Assembly (NCBI GenBank): GCA_903862955.1 | Contig: CAIPAH010000017.1 | Coordinates: 1 to 32,244, forward strand | Source of the DNA: an uncultured Opitutia bacterium | GTDB lineage: Bacteria; Verrucomicrobiota; Verrucomicrobiia; Opitutales; Opitutaceae | Direction of reading: 5' to 3' | DNA length: 32,244 nt | Part shown: positions 22,277 to 30,158 of the stretch, in pieces | Layout: the number at the start of each line of letters is the position of its first letter | Position numbering within the stretch: the stretch's first letter is position 1 | Position numbers and translations under genes: made by a program | Notes under the pieces: generated by a model | Seen by the model: only the letters and a program-made list of their open reading frames with translations | Databases searched by the model: none | What the model was told of the DNA's origin: nothing

Positions 22277-22723
22277 TCAGCCCTTGCCGCCGAAGCTGAC
22301 GTAATCGTCGAGGTCGAGCAGGTCGGAGAAGGAGCGCACGTCGGTGCGCTTGGGCCCGATCTTCTTCAGCACGCCGGCCAACCAGACATGGCCCTCGTTG
22401 CCGCCGGGGCCGTGCTGCTCGATCCAGGCGGACCAGCTGGCGATTTGGAAAGCGGTGCGCTTCGTGTTCTTGCCGACCCACGCGAGCATCTCGGTGTCGG
22501 ACTTGCCGGTCTTCACGGCGGCAAGCATCTTCCTGGCGCTGATGCCCGTGAACTCGAAGAAGTGCCCGTCGAGCGGGCAGTTGTAATGGTAGTCGGCGTT
22601 CTTGCCGCGGAGCGTGGCCCGGGCCTTGTCGAGCAGGCGCGGCAGGTGGGCGTAGCCACCGAGGCGGACGCGCACGCTGCGAGGCGGATGTTGGGTGAAA
22701 TCAGGTTTGTTTTGGTTGATCAT
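22277..22723 (-). CDS. DUF5069 domain protein
   Basis: DUF5069 family protein of 148 residues from ATG 22723. The family signature is PRSVRVRLGGYAHLPRLLDK followed by ARATLRGKNADYHYNCPLDG. Other conserved parts are FFEFTGISARKMLAAVKTGK and DTEMLAWVGKNTKR. The domain is common in Verrucomicrobiota and its function is unknown. Cytoplasmic, no signal peptide. It has its own terminator and an upstream palindrome (22757-22774) that could be part of its control region. Confidence 0.85.
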   Translation of the reverse strand: MINQNKPDFTQHPPRSVRVRLGGYAHLPRLLDKARATLRGKNADYHYNCPLDGHFFEFTGISARKMLAAVKTGKSDTEMLAWVGKNTKRTAFQIASWSAWIEQHGPGGNEGHVWLAGVLKKIGPKRTDVRSFSDLLDLDDYVSFGGKG

Positions 22724-22756
22724 GGAGGAAAATTGAAGGGGTTCATTCAACGGACC

Positions 22757-22774
22757 CTGTTTCGCGGGAAACAG
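22757..22774. promoter_or_regulatory. Short palindrome upstream of the DUF5069 gene
   Basis: CTGTTTC (22757-22763) and GAAACAG (22768-22774) form a perfect 7-bp inverted repeat with a 4-base spacer, 34 bases upstream of the DUF5069 start and 28 bases after the gluQ stop region. It may be a regulator-binding site or a hairpin ending gluQ transcription; there is no T tract. Confidence 0.35.
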
Positions 22775-22801
22775 CAACTGTCCGCGAGAGTTAACTGCGC
22801 G

Positions 22802-23674
22802 TCAGTTGATCTCCGCGGAGAATTGCGCGATGAGGTCGGCGGGCTTTGCGCCCTGGGCGCGCAGCGTGCGCAGGCTGAGGGCGTCGTGGCGCTTGGCGAG
22901 GCGTTCGCCACGGGCGTCGTTCATCAGCGGACAGTGGAAAAAATCCGGGGCGCGCAGGCCGAACGCGCGGTAAACCAGGAGCTGGCGAAAGGTGCTCTTG
23001 ATGAGGTCGGCGCCGCGCACGACTTCGGTGATGGCCATGCCGGCATCGTCCACGGCGCATGCGAGCTGATAGCTGGGCAGGTCGTCCTTGCGCCACACGA
23101 GGAAGTCACCGAAGTCGCGCCCCGCGATGGCGCGCTGCGGGCCGAAGCGGCCGTCGGTGAAGGCGATTTCCTCGCCGTCCGGCACGCGCAGCCGCCAGTT
23201 CACGCTGATCTTCTCGCCGAGCGGCGGCAGGGGCGCGCCGGCGGGCGGGCGGAATTCCTTCGGGTAAACCGGCTCGTCGTCGGCGCCCGCGCCCTCGTGC
23301 GGCGCGCCGATCGCCTCAAGGACGTCGCGCCGCGAGCGCGTGCAGGGAAAAATCAGGCCGGCAGCGTGCAGTTGCTCGAGCGCGGCGCGGTAGTGCGCGC
23401 GCCGGCCGCTTTGGCTGTAGGGCGCGCAGGGGCCGCCGACATCGGGGCCTTCCTGCCAGTTGAAGCCGAGCCAGCGCAGGTCTTCGAGCATGGCGTCCAC
23501 GAAATCGAGCCGGAAGCGGATGGCGTCGAGGTCATCGTTGCGCAGCACGAGCGTGCCACCGGCGGCGCGGGCGCGTTCGGCGGCGACCCAGAACGTGCGG
23601 GCGTGGCCCAGGTGCAGGTGACCGGTGGGCGAGGGGGCGAGGCGGCCGCGGTAGTTGGCAGACGGGGAAGGCAC
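22802..23674 (-). CDS. gluQ: Glutamyl-Q tRNA(Asp) synthetase, zinc-site-less form
   Basis: GluQRS of 290 residues, a truncated glutamyl-tRNA synthetase paralogue that places glutamate on queuosine of tRNA(Asp). The class I HIGH motif is in RLAPSPTGHLHLGHARTFWV; the KMSKS-like loop is LAKRHDAL. LRNDDLDAIR, QSGRRAHYRAAL and FGDFLVWRKDDLPSYQLACA are typical. The CxC...YxxxC zinc cluster of the E. coli enzyme is missing here (FPCTRSRRD and VYPKEFRPP). Length excludes a full GltX, as no anticodon-binding domain follows. I chose GTG 23674; the open frame upstream encodes only repeat DNA. Confidence 0.93.
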   Translation of the reverse strand: MPSPSANYRGRLAPSPTGHLHLGHARTFWVAAERARAAGGTLVLRNDDLDAIRFRLDFVDAMLEDLRWLGFNWQEGPDVGGPCAPYSQSGRRAHYRAALEQLHAAGLIFPCTRSRRDVLEAIGAPHEGAGADDEPVYPKEFRPPAGAPLPPLGEKISVNWRLRVPDGEEIAFTDGRFGPQRAIAGRDFGDFLVWRKDDLPSYQLACAVDDAGMAITEVVRGADLIKSTFRQLLVYRAFGLRAPDFFHCPLMNDARGERLAKRHDALSLRTLRAQGAKPADLIAQFSAEIN

Positions 23675-23680
23675 GACGGG

Positions 23681-23700
23681 ACACGAATCAACACGAATCA
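23681..23700. repeat. 10-bp tandem repeat (ACACGAATCA x2)
   Basis: Two exact copies of ACACGAATCA lie at 23681 and 23691, 6 bases upstream of the gluQ start and so in its promoter or leader. They are related to the 10-bp units at 17491-17520. The rest of the gap to 23769 contains a partial counterpart, GTTCATTCGTTGG. Confidence 0.75.
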
Positions 23701-23769
23701 CTCAGGCGATGCAGCGCTTTTCTCGGCTTTAATTCGCGGCGATAGGCGTTCATTCGTTGGGGCCTCCCC

Positions 23770-24351
23770 ATGCCAAAACTCCTCTGCGTTTACTGTGCGT
23801 CCAGCGACCGGATTGACCCGAAATACACCGCGGCGGCGACCGAGCTGGGCCGGGAAATGGTCGAACGCGGCTGGGGACTGGTCTACGGCGGGGGCAAGAC
23901 CGGGCTGATGGGCGCGGTGGCGCGGGCGGTGAAGTCGCGCGGGGGCAGGGTGGTGGGCATCATCCCGGAGTTCATGAAGGCGCGCGAGCTGGCTTACGAC
24001 GAGGCGGACGAGCTGGTCACCGTGGTGACGCTGCGCGAGCGCAAGCTGCTGATGGAGACGCGGGCGGATGCGTTTGTCACGCTGCCCGGCGGTTTCGGGA
24101 CGCTGGAGGAGATCATGGAAATCCTCACGCTGCGGCAGCTCGACGTCGTGAAGAAGCCCTGCGTGTTCCTGAATCAGGACGGATTTTACGACGACCTGAT
24201 CCGGTTGTTCGAAAAGATGCTCGCGGAGAAATTCTTCAAGCCGTCGAACATGGAGCTATTCCGGGTGGCGAAGACGGTGCCGGAGATTTTTCCGCTGATT
24301 GAAGCGTCGGCAGGGGTGAAGGCGGAGTCGAAGTGGTTCGAGACGAGGTGA
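23770..24351 (+). CDS. LOG family protein (TIGR00730)
   Basis: LOG-family protein of 193 residues, similar to cytokinin riboside 5'-monophosphate phosphoribohydrolase, which releases bases from nucleoside monophosphates. The Rossmann-like start is LLCVYCASSDRIDPKY, then LVYGGGKTGLMGAVA, and the active-site motif LPGGFGTLEEIMEILT with the PGGxGTxxE consensus. Arg and Glu residues in RERKLLMETRADAF complete the site. Bacterial members also act as general nucleotide hydrolases. Cytoplasmic. It is divergent from gluQ and followed by a hairpin element. Confidence 0.94.
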   Translation: MPKLLCVYCASSDRIDPKYTAAATELGREMVERGWGLVYGGGKTGLMGAVARAVKSRGGRVVGIIPEFMKARELAYDEADELVTVVTLRERKLLMETRADAFVTLPGGFGTLEEIMEILTLRQLDVVKKPCVFLNQDGFYDDLIRLFEKMLAEKFFKPSNMELFRVAKTVPEIFPLIEASAGVKAESKWFETR

Positions 24352-24362
24352 AACCCGAGGCA

Positions 24363-24458
24363 TTTGCCCGCGAATAACGCGAATGAACACGAATTCGGAT
24401 TTGGTCATGAAACTCACCTCGCGCGGACTCGCGGCAATTCGCGTTATTCGTGGGCAAA
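24363..24458. repeat. Inverted repeat between LOG and Nudix genes
   Basis: TTTGCCCGCGAATAACGCGA (left, from 24363) and TCGCGTTATTCGTGGGCAAA (right, ending 24458) pair with one mismatch. Between them lies ATGAACACGAATTCG, again with CACGAAT. The gap joins two genes of the same orientation, so it lies within or between transcription units. Confidence 0.85.
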
Positions 24459-24474
24459 ATCCGGGGTCCTAAAA

Positions 24475-25029
24475 ATGCACCGAACTGATGTCCTGAAACT
24501 GCTTCGGCGGCACGCGGCGCGGGCGCTCGATGCGCATGAGGCGGAGATGACGGCGGACACGATCCGCTTCGTCGAGGCGCACGCCGACTGTTTTCTGCGC
24601 TCGCAGCTGAGCGGGCACCTGACGGGCTCCGCCTGGATCGTGGACCCCGCGCGCACGCGCACGCTGCTCACGCATCACCGCAAGCTCGACAAGTGGCTGC
24701 AGCTCGGTGGGCACGCGGATGGCGACAGTGACCTGAGGGCCGTGGCGCTGCGCGAGGCGCGGGAGGAGAGCGGGTTGACGCGGCTGCGGCTGGTGGCCGA
24801 CGAGCCGTTTGACGTGGACCGTCACCTGATCCCGGAGCGCAAGGGCGTGCCGGCGCATTTTCACTACGACCTGCGCTTCGTGATCGAGGCCGACCCGGCG
24901 GAGCCGCTGGCGATCTCGGACGAGTCGCACGACCTCGCGTGGGTGGAGCTGGATCGCGTGACCCAGCTCAATTCGGAGGAGTCGATGGCGCGGATGGTGC
25001 GGAAGACGCGCGCGTGGCGCGCGCAATGA
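24475..25029 (+). CDS. Nudix hydrolase family protein
   Basis: Nudix protein of 184 residues from ATG 24475; the upstream open frame is repeat DNA. The Nudix region reads WLQLGGHADGDSDLRAVALR then EAREESGL, with Asp in place of the first Glu of the box, as is usual in this subgroup. The REAxEESG core is intact. The N-terminal 60 residues are helical (VLKLLRRHAARALDAHEAEM). VPAHFHYDLRFVIEAD follows the box. Substrate unknown. Third gene in a row on this strand, after the LOG-family gene. Confidence 0.9.
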   Translation: MHRTDVLKLLRRHAARALDAHEAEMTADTIRFVEAHADCFLRSQLSGHLTGSAWIVDPARTRTLLTHHRKLDKWLQLGGHADGDSDLRAVALREAREESGLTRLRLVADEPFDVDRHLIPERKGVPAHFHYDLRFVIEADPAEPLAISDESHDLAWVELDRVTQLNSEESMARMVRKTRAWRAQ

Positions 25030-25104
25030 CGAATGACTAATGCCTGGTGAAAGAGCGATGAATGGACATCGGGCTCGGTCATTGGGCGTTCGACATTCGT
25101 CATT
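25025..25104. repeat. AATGACGAATG inverted repeat
   Basis: AATGACGAATG (25025-25035) and CATTCGTCATT (25094-25104) are perfect reverse complements, with further partial pairing inside (GATGAATGGACATCG against GTTCGACATTC). The left arm overlaps the Nudix stop codon: its TGA at 25027-25029 is part of the repeat. Confidence 0.85.
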
Positions 25105-25127
25105 TCCGCCTCATTCCAAAAGTCCAA

Positions 25128-26969
25128 ATGCCACATTCTCCGGGCCCGGCGAAATCCGGCGAACCTGTCCACGATCAAAACGCCGCCCATGTGCTGTCCG
25201 AGGACGGCAAGTCCGATTGGAGAATCGTCATCGATGCAGGCGCGACGGACCCGGAACGGCATGCGGCGGCCGAACTGCGGCGTTTCCTGGCGGAAATCGG
25301 CGGAGCGGACCTGCCCATCGTCACTGACAGCACGTCGGTGCAGCCGTCGGAGATCTGGGTTGGGCGCAGCGGGCGGTGGTCATCGTCCGCGGCCACGTTC
25401 AGCGAGGATCCGGACGTAGAATCGTTCCTCATTCAGACGGGCGTGGACCATCTGCTCATCGCCGGGGCGGGCCACCGCGGGACGCTCTACGGGGTCTACA
25501 CTTTCCTGGAAAAATACCTGGGCTGCCGGTGGTTCAGCCCGGAGGTCAGCCGGATTCCCCGACGCCGCCAGATCACGGTCGGGCCGATCAACGACCGGCA
25601 GATGCCGGCGCTGGAGTATCGCGAGCCGCATTGCTGCGAGGCGATGGATCCGGACTGGGCCGTGCGCAACAAGTGTAACGGGCACTTTCCGGCGTTCGCC
25701 GCCCGGCACGGCGGAGGCGTGAAATACGCCGGGCCGTTTGTTCATTCGTTCAACGATCTGGTGCCGGTCGAGCGGCACTTTGCGGCGCACCCCGAGTATT
25801 TCTCCGAGGTCAACGGCGTCCGCCTGCGCAAGGAGCCGCAGCTGTGCCTGTCCAATCCTGCGGTGCTGGCACGCGCGCTCGGCCAAGTTCGCGAGTGGCT
25901 CAAGGCCGAGCCGGACGCGGCGATCGTGTCGGTGTCGCAGAACGACTGGGGCAACCCCTGCCAGTGTCCCGCGTGCCGGGCCGTCGATGCGGAGGAGGGC
26001 AATTTCAGCGGGAGCCTGATCCGGTTCGTGAACCGGATCGCCGAGGCCATCGAGCCGGAATACCCGCACGTGGCGATCGACACGCTCGCCTATCTCTACA
26101 CGCGCAAGGCGCCGCGTCGCGTGCGACCGCGTCACAACGTCATCGTTCGACTCTGCAGCATCGAATGCTGCTTTTCCCACCCGCTGGAAAGTTGCCACGA
26201 GCAGATGCTCTTCAAACCGAGCGGCGACACCGTCACCACGTTTGTCGAGGATCTGCAGGCATGGGGCCGCATCTGCGACCGGGTGTATGTCTGGGATTAC
26301 GTCACGAACTTTGCCAATTACGTGCTGCCCTTTCCCAACCTGGGCGTGCTGGCGGCGAATGTGCGGCTGTTTGCCCGCAACCACGTGAAGGGTTTGTTCG
26401 AGCTCGGGGCCAATGCACCCGGCGGCGGCGGTGAGTTCTCGGCCTTGCGGGCGTGGCTGCTGGCCAAGCTGCTGTGGGAACCGTCGGTCGACGAACACGC
26501 GTTGCTCCGCGAGTTCCTGACCGGCTTTTACGGGCGCGGCGGGGAACCCCTGCTGCGGTATATCCGAGCCCTGATCCAGTTGGTGGAGTCGCAAGGCCTG
26601 CATGCCAGCTGCTACGATCGGCCGGACAGCGCCTACCTGACGCCGGAGCTGCTGGCGTTCGCCGACGAATGTTTCGACGAGGCCGAGCAAGTGGCGGACG
26701 ACGCGGCCGTTCTGGCGCGGATCAAGCGGGAGCGCTTGCCGATCCGTTTTGCCCAGCTGGCCGCGCTGCCGCTGGATGCCTCGGAGCGCGACGTGCGGTT
26801 GGACACATTTGCGGCGGACGCCGCGGCCTTCGGGATCACCCAGTTGTCGGAGCACATCCCGCTGGAGCGGACGATGCGTTATTTCCGACGGGGCATTCAT
26901 CTCTCCCATTTCGCCCGCTACGCAGGCGGCTGGAGCCCGCTCGACAACCCGTGGCCCGTTGAAAGGTAG
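25128..26969 (+). CDS. DUF4838 domain protein with glucuronidase-like N-terminal domain
   Basis: Protein of 613 residues. The first part of about 130 residues (ERHAAAELRRFLAEIGGADL, IWVGRSGRWS, GHRGTLYGVYTFLEKYLGCR) resembles the N-terminal domain of GH67 alpha-glucuronidases. The following DUF4838 domain has RWFSPEVSRIP, VSQNDWGNPCQCPACRAVDA with the CxCxxC cluster, and a helical C-terminal part. Such proteins are abundant in polysaccharide-degrading Verrucomicrobiota and Bacteroidota and are presumed glycoside-active, but activity is unproven. No signal peptide is seen from ATG 25128; starts further upstream only add repeat-coded residues. Confidence 0.88.
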   Translation: MPHSPGPAKSGEPVHDQNAAHVLSEDGKSDWRIVIDAGATDPERHAAAELRRFLAEIGGADLPIVTDSTSVQPSEIWVGRSGRWSSSAATFSEDPDVESFLIQTGVDHLLIAGAGHRGTLYGVYTFLEKYLGCRWFSPEVSRIPRRRQITVGPINDRQMPALEYREPHCCEAMDPDWAVRNKCNGHFPAFAARHGGGVKYAGPFVHSFNDLVPVERHFAAHPEYFSEVNGVRLRKEPQLCLSNPAVLARALGQVREWLKAEPDAAIVSVSQNDWGNPCQCPACRAVDAEEGNFSGSLIRFVNRIAEAIEPEYPHVAIDTLAYLYTRKAPRRVRPRHNVIVRLCSIECCFSHPLESCHEQMLFKPSGDTVTTFVEDLQAWGRICDRVYVWDYVTNFANYVLPFPNLGVLAANVRLFARNHVKGLFELGANAPGGGGEFSALRAWLLAKLLWEPSVDEHALLREFLTGFYGRGGEPLLRYIRALIQLVESQGLHASCYDRPDSAYLTPELLAFADECFDEAEQVADDAAVLARIKRERLPIRFAQLAALPLDASERDVRLDTFAADAAAFGITQLSEHIPLERTMRYFRRGIHLSHFARYAGGWSPLDNPWPVER

Positions 26970-27072
26970 GCGACCCAATTCAGTCCGGACCCGCCGCGCG
27001 GATCGTGCGAAAGCCATTGAACTTACCCTCGGAGCCAACAAATTTACCCAAGCTTCTTAGGTTTCTCCTCCC

Positions 27073-27672
27073 ATGAATCCTCGACTTCGTTTTCTGGGTT
27101 TCTTCCTCCTGATTTTCGCCGGCTGTATGGCGCCGGGCGTGCCGGTTGTGCCGAACGATGCCAGCAAGTGGACGATCGAAGTGACTTCGTCCGACCCCAA
27201 GCCAACGGGGCCAATTCGCATTTTTGATGAGCAGAACCGACTCATGTTGGACGGTTCGCTGGTGGCCGGACAGATGGACGGAACATGGACGGGATGGAGT
27301 TCCCAGAAGGATCGCCTGGTGATTTGGACGTATCGCGCCGGGGTGCGCAACGGGCCGATCCAGATGTGGTATGGACGTTTTGCCATTCCGGAGGCGGCTG
27401 GGAGGTTGAAACTTGAGGGTGCATTCCTCGACGGCAAATACGACGGCGCGGTCACCCGCAATCACCCGTCGGGCGCCCGACGAAGCGTCCGCATTTACAA
27501 GAACGGAACGATTGAGAGTGCCCGGTGTTGGGCGCCGGACGGGACGGAGCAAACGCCCGCCTTCACCGCCGATGTCGCAGCGGAAGAGCACAAGGCGGAC
27601 ATGCTCTATTTGGAACAGTTGGAAGGGATCGTGACGCGTTCCCTCGCCCAAGCCCATCGGCGAAATCCGTAA
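27073..27672 (+). CDS. Lipoprotein with MORN-like repeats
   Basis: Protein of 199 residues with a lipoprotein signal (LRFLGFFLLIFAGC), the Cys at about 18 being the lipidation site. The body has repeated turn-strand units of the MORN/YwqK kind: LMLDGSLVAGQMDGTWTGWS, then GVRNGPIQMWYG, then LEGAFLDGKYDGAVTRNHPS and GARRSVRIYKNGTI. These units often form elongated beta surfaces. The C-terminal 40 residues are helical. It is anchored in a membrane facing the periplasm; function unknown. It converges on the BatD/BatE-type gene with a 7-base gap. Confidence 0.82.
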   Translation: MNPRLRFLGFFLLIFAGCMAPGVPVVPNDASKWTIEVTSSDPKPTGPIRIFDEQNRLMLDGSLVAGQMDGTWTGWSSQKDRLVIWTYRAGVRNGPIQMWYGRFAIPEAAGRLKLEGAFLDGKYDGAVTRNHPSGARRSVRIYKNGTIESARCWAPDGTEQTPAFTADVAAEEHKADMLYLEQLEGIVTRSLAQAHRRNP

Positions 27673-27679
27673 CTGTTTC

Positions 27680-28942
27680 CTACTTCCACAGCGCGACCAC
27701 GTCCTCGCTGCGGACCCACCCGGTCTGGCCGTTTTCGAAGGTGAGGCGGATCCATTTTTCCTTGAGGAAGGCCCGGTCGGCGATCGCGACGCTGCCGGGG
27801 GCGAGCGTCGTGGTTTTCTGCGACGTGTCGGCGTCGGTGGGAATCGAATGCAGGACGCTGCCGTGCCAGACGATGACGGCGCGGGCGTCGGCGGTTTCGC
27901 CATAGGCGTAGAAGCCGGCGCCAGCCGCAGTGGCGAGGAGGAGGCCCGCGGCGAACAGGATGAACGCGCACCAGCGTCGCAGCCCTGACGCGGAGCGGTA
28001 GGCGCTGAGGAGACCCAGGCCGAACGCGAACGCGAGGATGAGGGCGGCGATCAAGAGCGCGATTTGCCATTCGCCGGGCGAGGCCAGGCGAGCGAGCGAC
28101 TGGAGCGGGCCGGGATGGCCGAATGCGGCGAGCGGTGCGGGCAGGTAGCCGGACTTTTCGGCGGCGAGGTTGAACTGCCAGCGGATGGGCTCGCTGGCGG
28201 GAGACTGCACCAGGGCGGCGGTGGCGTGGGCCATGGCGAGGTCCCAGTGATCCTGCTGGGCGAGGGCGAGCGAGAGGTTGTAGCGGGCGCTGGCGTCGGA
28301 CGGATTTTGGGCGACGGCGGCGCGCCAGACGCGTTCCGCGGCGGGGAAATCCGCGCGGCGGTAGGCGGCGGCGCCATCCTCGGCGCGGAGCGAGGGCAGG
28401 AGGATGGCCACGAGTCCGAGCAGCGTCAGGAACGGGAGCAGGTTCCGCGGATAAAACGCGGTGAAGGCCGAGAAACCGGGCACGCGCTTGGCGGCGAGGG
28501 CGGCCTCGGCGCGGGCGACCCAGTCGGACGGCAGCCCGGGATCGGCGCGATAGAGGGCGCGATCGGACTCGGTCCAAAGCGTCGCCCACTCGGAATCGGT
28601 CATCGCGGCGGGCGGCGGGGCCGCGTGGACAACGTCCCAGAGCACGGCGGAGTCGTGCTGCCAGGCGAGGAGCAGCGCGCGCTGCTGCGCGAGAGTTTCA
28701 GCAGGCAGTTTGGCGGGGGCGGCGGGTATTTCGCTGAGGGATTTGAGCGTCGCGGCGAGGCGGTCGCGGGCGTTGCGGCGGGTGCGGACGGGATCGGTCA
28801 GGCGGGCGCGCTGGATGGCCAGCCAGCCCCAGAAGAGCAACAAGGCGGCGACGGGCACGGCGAGTAGAACGGCCAGTTCGGCGGCCGCGGCGGTAATGAG
28901 CTTCTCAAAATAGGCGCGATCGTCAGGGCGGATGATGAAGAG
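27680..28942 (-). CDS. BatD/BatE-type membrane protein with TPR and SH3-like domains, 5' end missing
   Basis: Minus-strand gene cut off at the contig junction. The open frame continues past the first possible start (GTG 28858) back to about 28,942, reading LLFIIRPDDRAYFEKLI and then a membrane segment ELAVLLAVPVAALLLFWGWL. That region resembles the C-terminal part of BatD. It is followed by a charged cytoplasmic segment, a second membrane helix (LLPFLTLLGLVAILLP), TPR-like helices (AAYRRADFPAAERVWRAAVA, NPSDASARYNLSLALAQQD), two more membrane helices and a C-terminal SH3-like domain (KWIRLTFENGQTGWVRSEDV). TPR plus SH3 is the BatE arrangement, so this looks like a BatD-BatE fusion from an aerotolerance (bat) operon. 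The upstream bat genes are lost at the junction. Confidence 0.75.
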   Translation of the reverse strand, partial: LFIIRPDDRAYFEKLITAAAAELAVLLAVPVAALLLFWGWLAIQRARLTDPVRTRRNARDRLAATLKSLSEIPAAPAKLPAETLAQQRALLLAWQHDSAVLWDVVHAAPPPAAMTDSEWATLWTESDRALYRADPGLPSDWVARAEAALAAKRVPGFSAFTAFYPRNLLPFLTLLGLVAILLPSLRAEDGAAAYRRADFPAAERVWRAAVAQNPSDASARYNLSLALAQQDHWDLAMAHATAALVQSPASEPIRWQFNLAAEKSGYLPAPLAAFGHPGPLQSLARLASPGEWQIALLIAALILAFAFGLGLLSAYRSASGLRRWCAFILFAAGLLLATAAGAGFYAYGETADARAVIVWHGSVLHSIPTDADTSQKTTTLAPGSVAIADRAFLKEKWIRLTFENGQTGWVRSEDVVALWK

Positions 28943-28970
28943 GAGGCAGCCTTTGGCCGAAGCAAGCTAT
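28925..28970. other. Junction between bacterial and eukaryotic DNA (probable assembly chimera)
   Basis: Left of here the minus-strand BatD/BatE-type frame is intact. Right of here the plus-strand frame reads an exon, KLFLWHYVEELLKR, that ends at a donor splice site. Both genes are cut in the middle. The exact point cannot be fixed: the stretch from about 28,930 to 28,951 (GATGATGAAGAGGAGGCAGC) can be read in either gene. Beyond it introns, AT-rich non-coding DNA and lower GC begin. No transposon end, integrase or tRNA lies at the join. Confidence 0.85.
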
Positions 28971-30099
28971 TTCTGTGGCACTACGTTGAAGAGCTGCTGA
29001 AACGCATCACACAACCGAATGTCATGAACGGACTGATCGCTGCGCTCTCCATCATTTACAACATTTATCAGGTTAGCTCGTGCATTGTTGCGTTTGTGTT
29101 TCACGACGCTCGAACGCTTTCGTTTTCAGCAAGATGCCGCCAAGCGAGTGAGTGTATCTCGTTTTGGGCGAGCTGCAGAGATGTTTGGGCCCGTGGTCGA
29201 GAATGTACGCAAAGATGTGCTGGAAAGGCAGCGTGGCGGGGTCGGGTATCAGGTGGCTCTGAGGCGTTTGTCATGAATCATTCCGCAAATCGCTTCAATT
29301 TCATTTGTGCATGCAGGTGCTGCTGAGCTTGCCACGGCACAGTGTCCTTGGCAGCCCATGTTCCGCTTGTCGCTGGCTGACATGTGCTTCGGTCGGTTTT
29401 GCAATGTGAAGGGCAGCGTGATGGACCCATTCGTTGTAGTGAGCGAAGATTTCACCTCGGCCATTCTGGAGTACGCCTGTGCTACTGGGGCCAATTCGCA
29501 CGTGTACGCACAGTGCACGTCCAAGATGTACATCGACCCTCGCGTATGTCCTCGCGTATGTTCCGCAATGCATGGTCATGATGACGGCAGGTCATCGATC
29601 GCATGGTGGACAGCTGCGTCGCTGCGCAGAAATATATTTTTGTGCGAAACTAATTCTGATGATTTTAAGCTTTTTGTCAATTCATGATCAGGGTGCGATA
29701 CTGTGCCAGTACCAGCGCGCGCTTGACCACCGCCGTGCATTCGAGTACATCTGCAAGGCGGTGGAGCAGACTGGTGCTGTCAAGCAGGTTTATGGGTCAT
29801 TGTTCTCGTAGTTGCGCTTCAATTTTGCCAGGAGGAGCTTGAGCTGTTTTGGGACACGACCTGCCTTGAGCTGCTGATGGAGCTGCACGTCAAGGTCGAC
29901 TTATTCACATTTGACAGCCCGTGGCTTATATAACACTTCCTTGCAGCGGGGAGACACTGTGAAGACGATGACGGTGACGCGGCTGCTGGGCCGGCAGCAG
30001 TTCAGCGAGAGCAGCGACCCCTCCGTCCGACGCAATGCCGTGCAGCTCGAGCGCCAGCGGGCGTTCCTGGCCCTCTACCGCGCCCTCAGCACCACGTGA
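28949..30099 (+). CDS. 3' part of a multi-exon eukaryotic gene, unidentified helical protein
   Basis: Six exons can be read, all joined in phase 0: 28949-29071, 29130-29252, about 29356-29543 (acceptors at about 29317-29356 are ambiguous), 29692-29787, 29832-29894 and 29947-30099 with TGA. The introns begin GTTAGC, GTGGCT, GTATGT, GTTTAT and GTCGAC and end in CAG where fixed; fixed lengths are 44-148 bp. The peptide reads KLFLWHYVEELLKRITQPNV, then MNGLIAALSIIYNIYQ, QDAAKRVSVSRFGRAAEMFG, LADMCFGRFCNVKGSVMDPF, QYQRALDHRRAFEYICKAVE and EELELFWDTTCLELLMELHV. It is helix-rich and could be part of a TPR-like or armadillo-like large protein. I do not recognise the family. Its 5' end is lost at the junction. 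It converges on the eIF4E-like gene with 59 bases between the stop codons. Confidence 0.75.
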
Positions 30100-30158
30100 T
30101 CGATTGGCCATGTATTTTCGTCGAATGGACATATACAGGGGCACAAGACGTGTTTGGG

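Noticed and set aside
26980-27060. Minus-strand peptide ending KFNGFRTIRAA, resembling the C-terminus of a formylglycine-generating-type protein
   Set aside because: Only about 20 residues match from memory and the frame upstream is antisense to the lipoprotein gene. A decayed gene fragment is possible but cannot be supported.
1-28940. CRISPR array
   Set aside because: The repeats are inverted pairs or 7-10 bp tandems; no direct repeats of 25-40 bases with unique spacers and no cas genes were seen.
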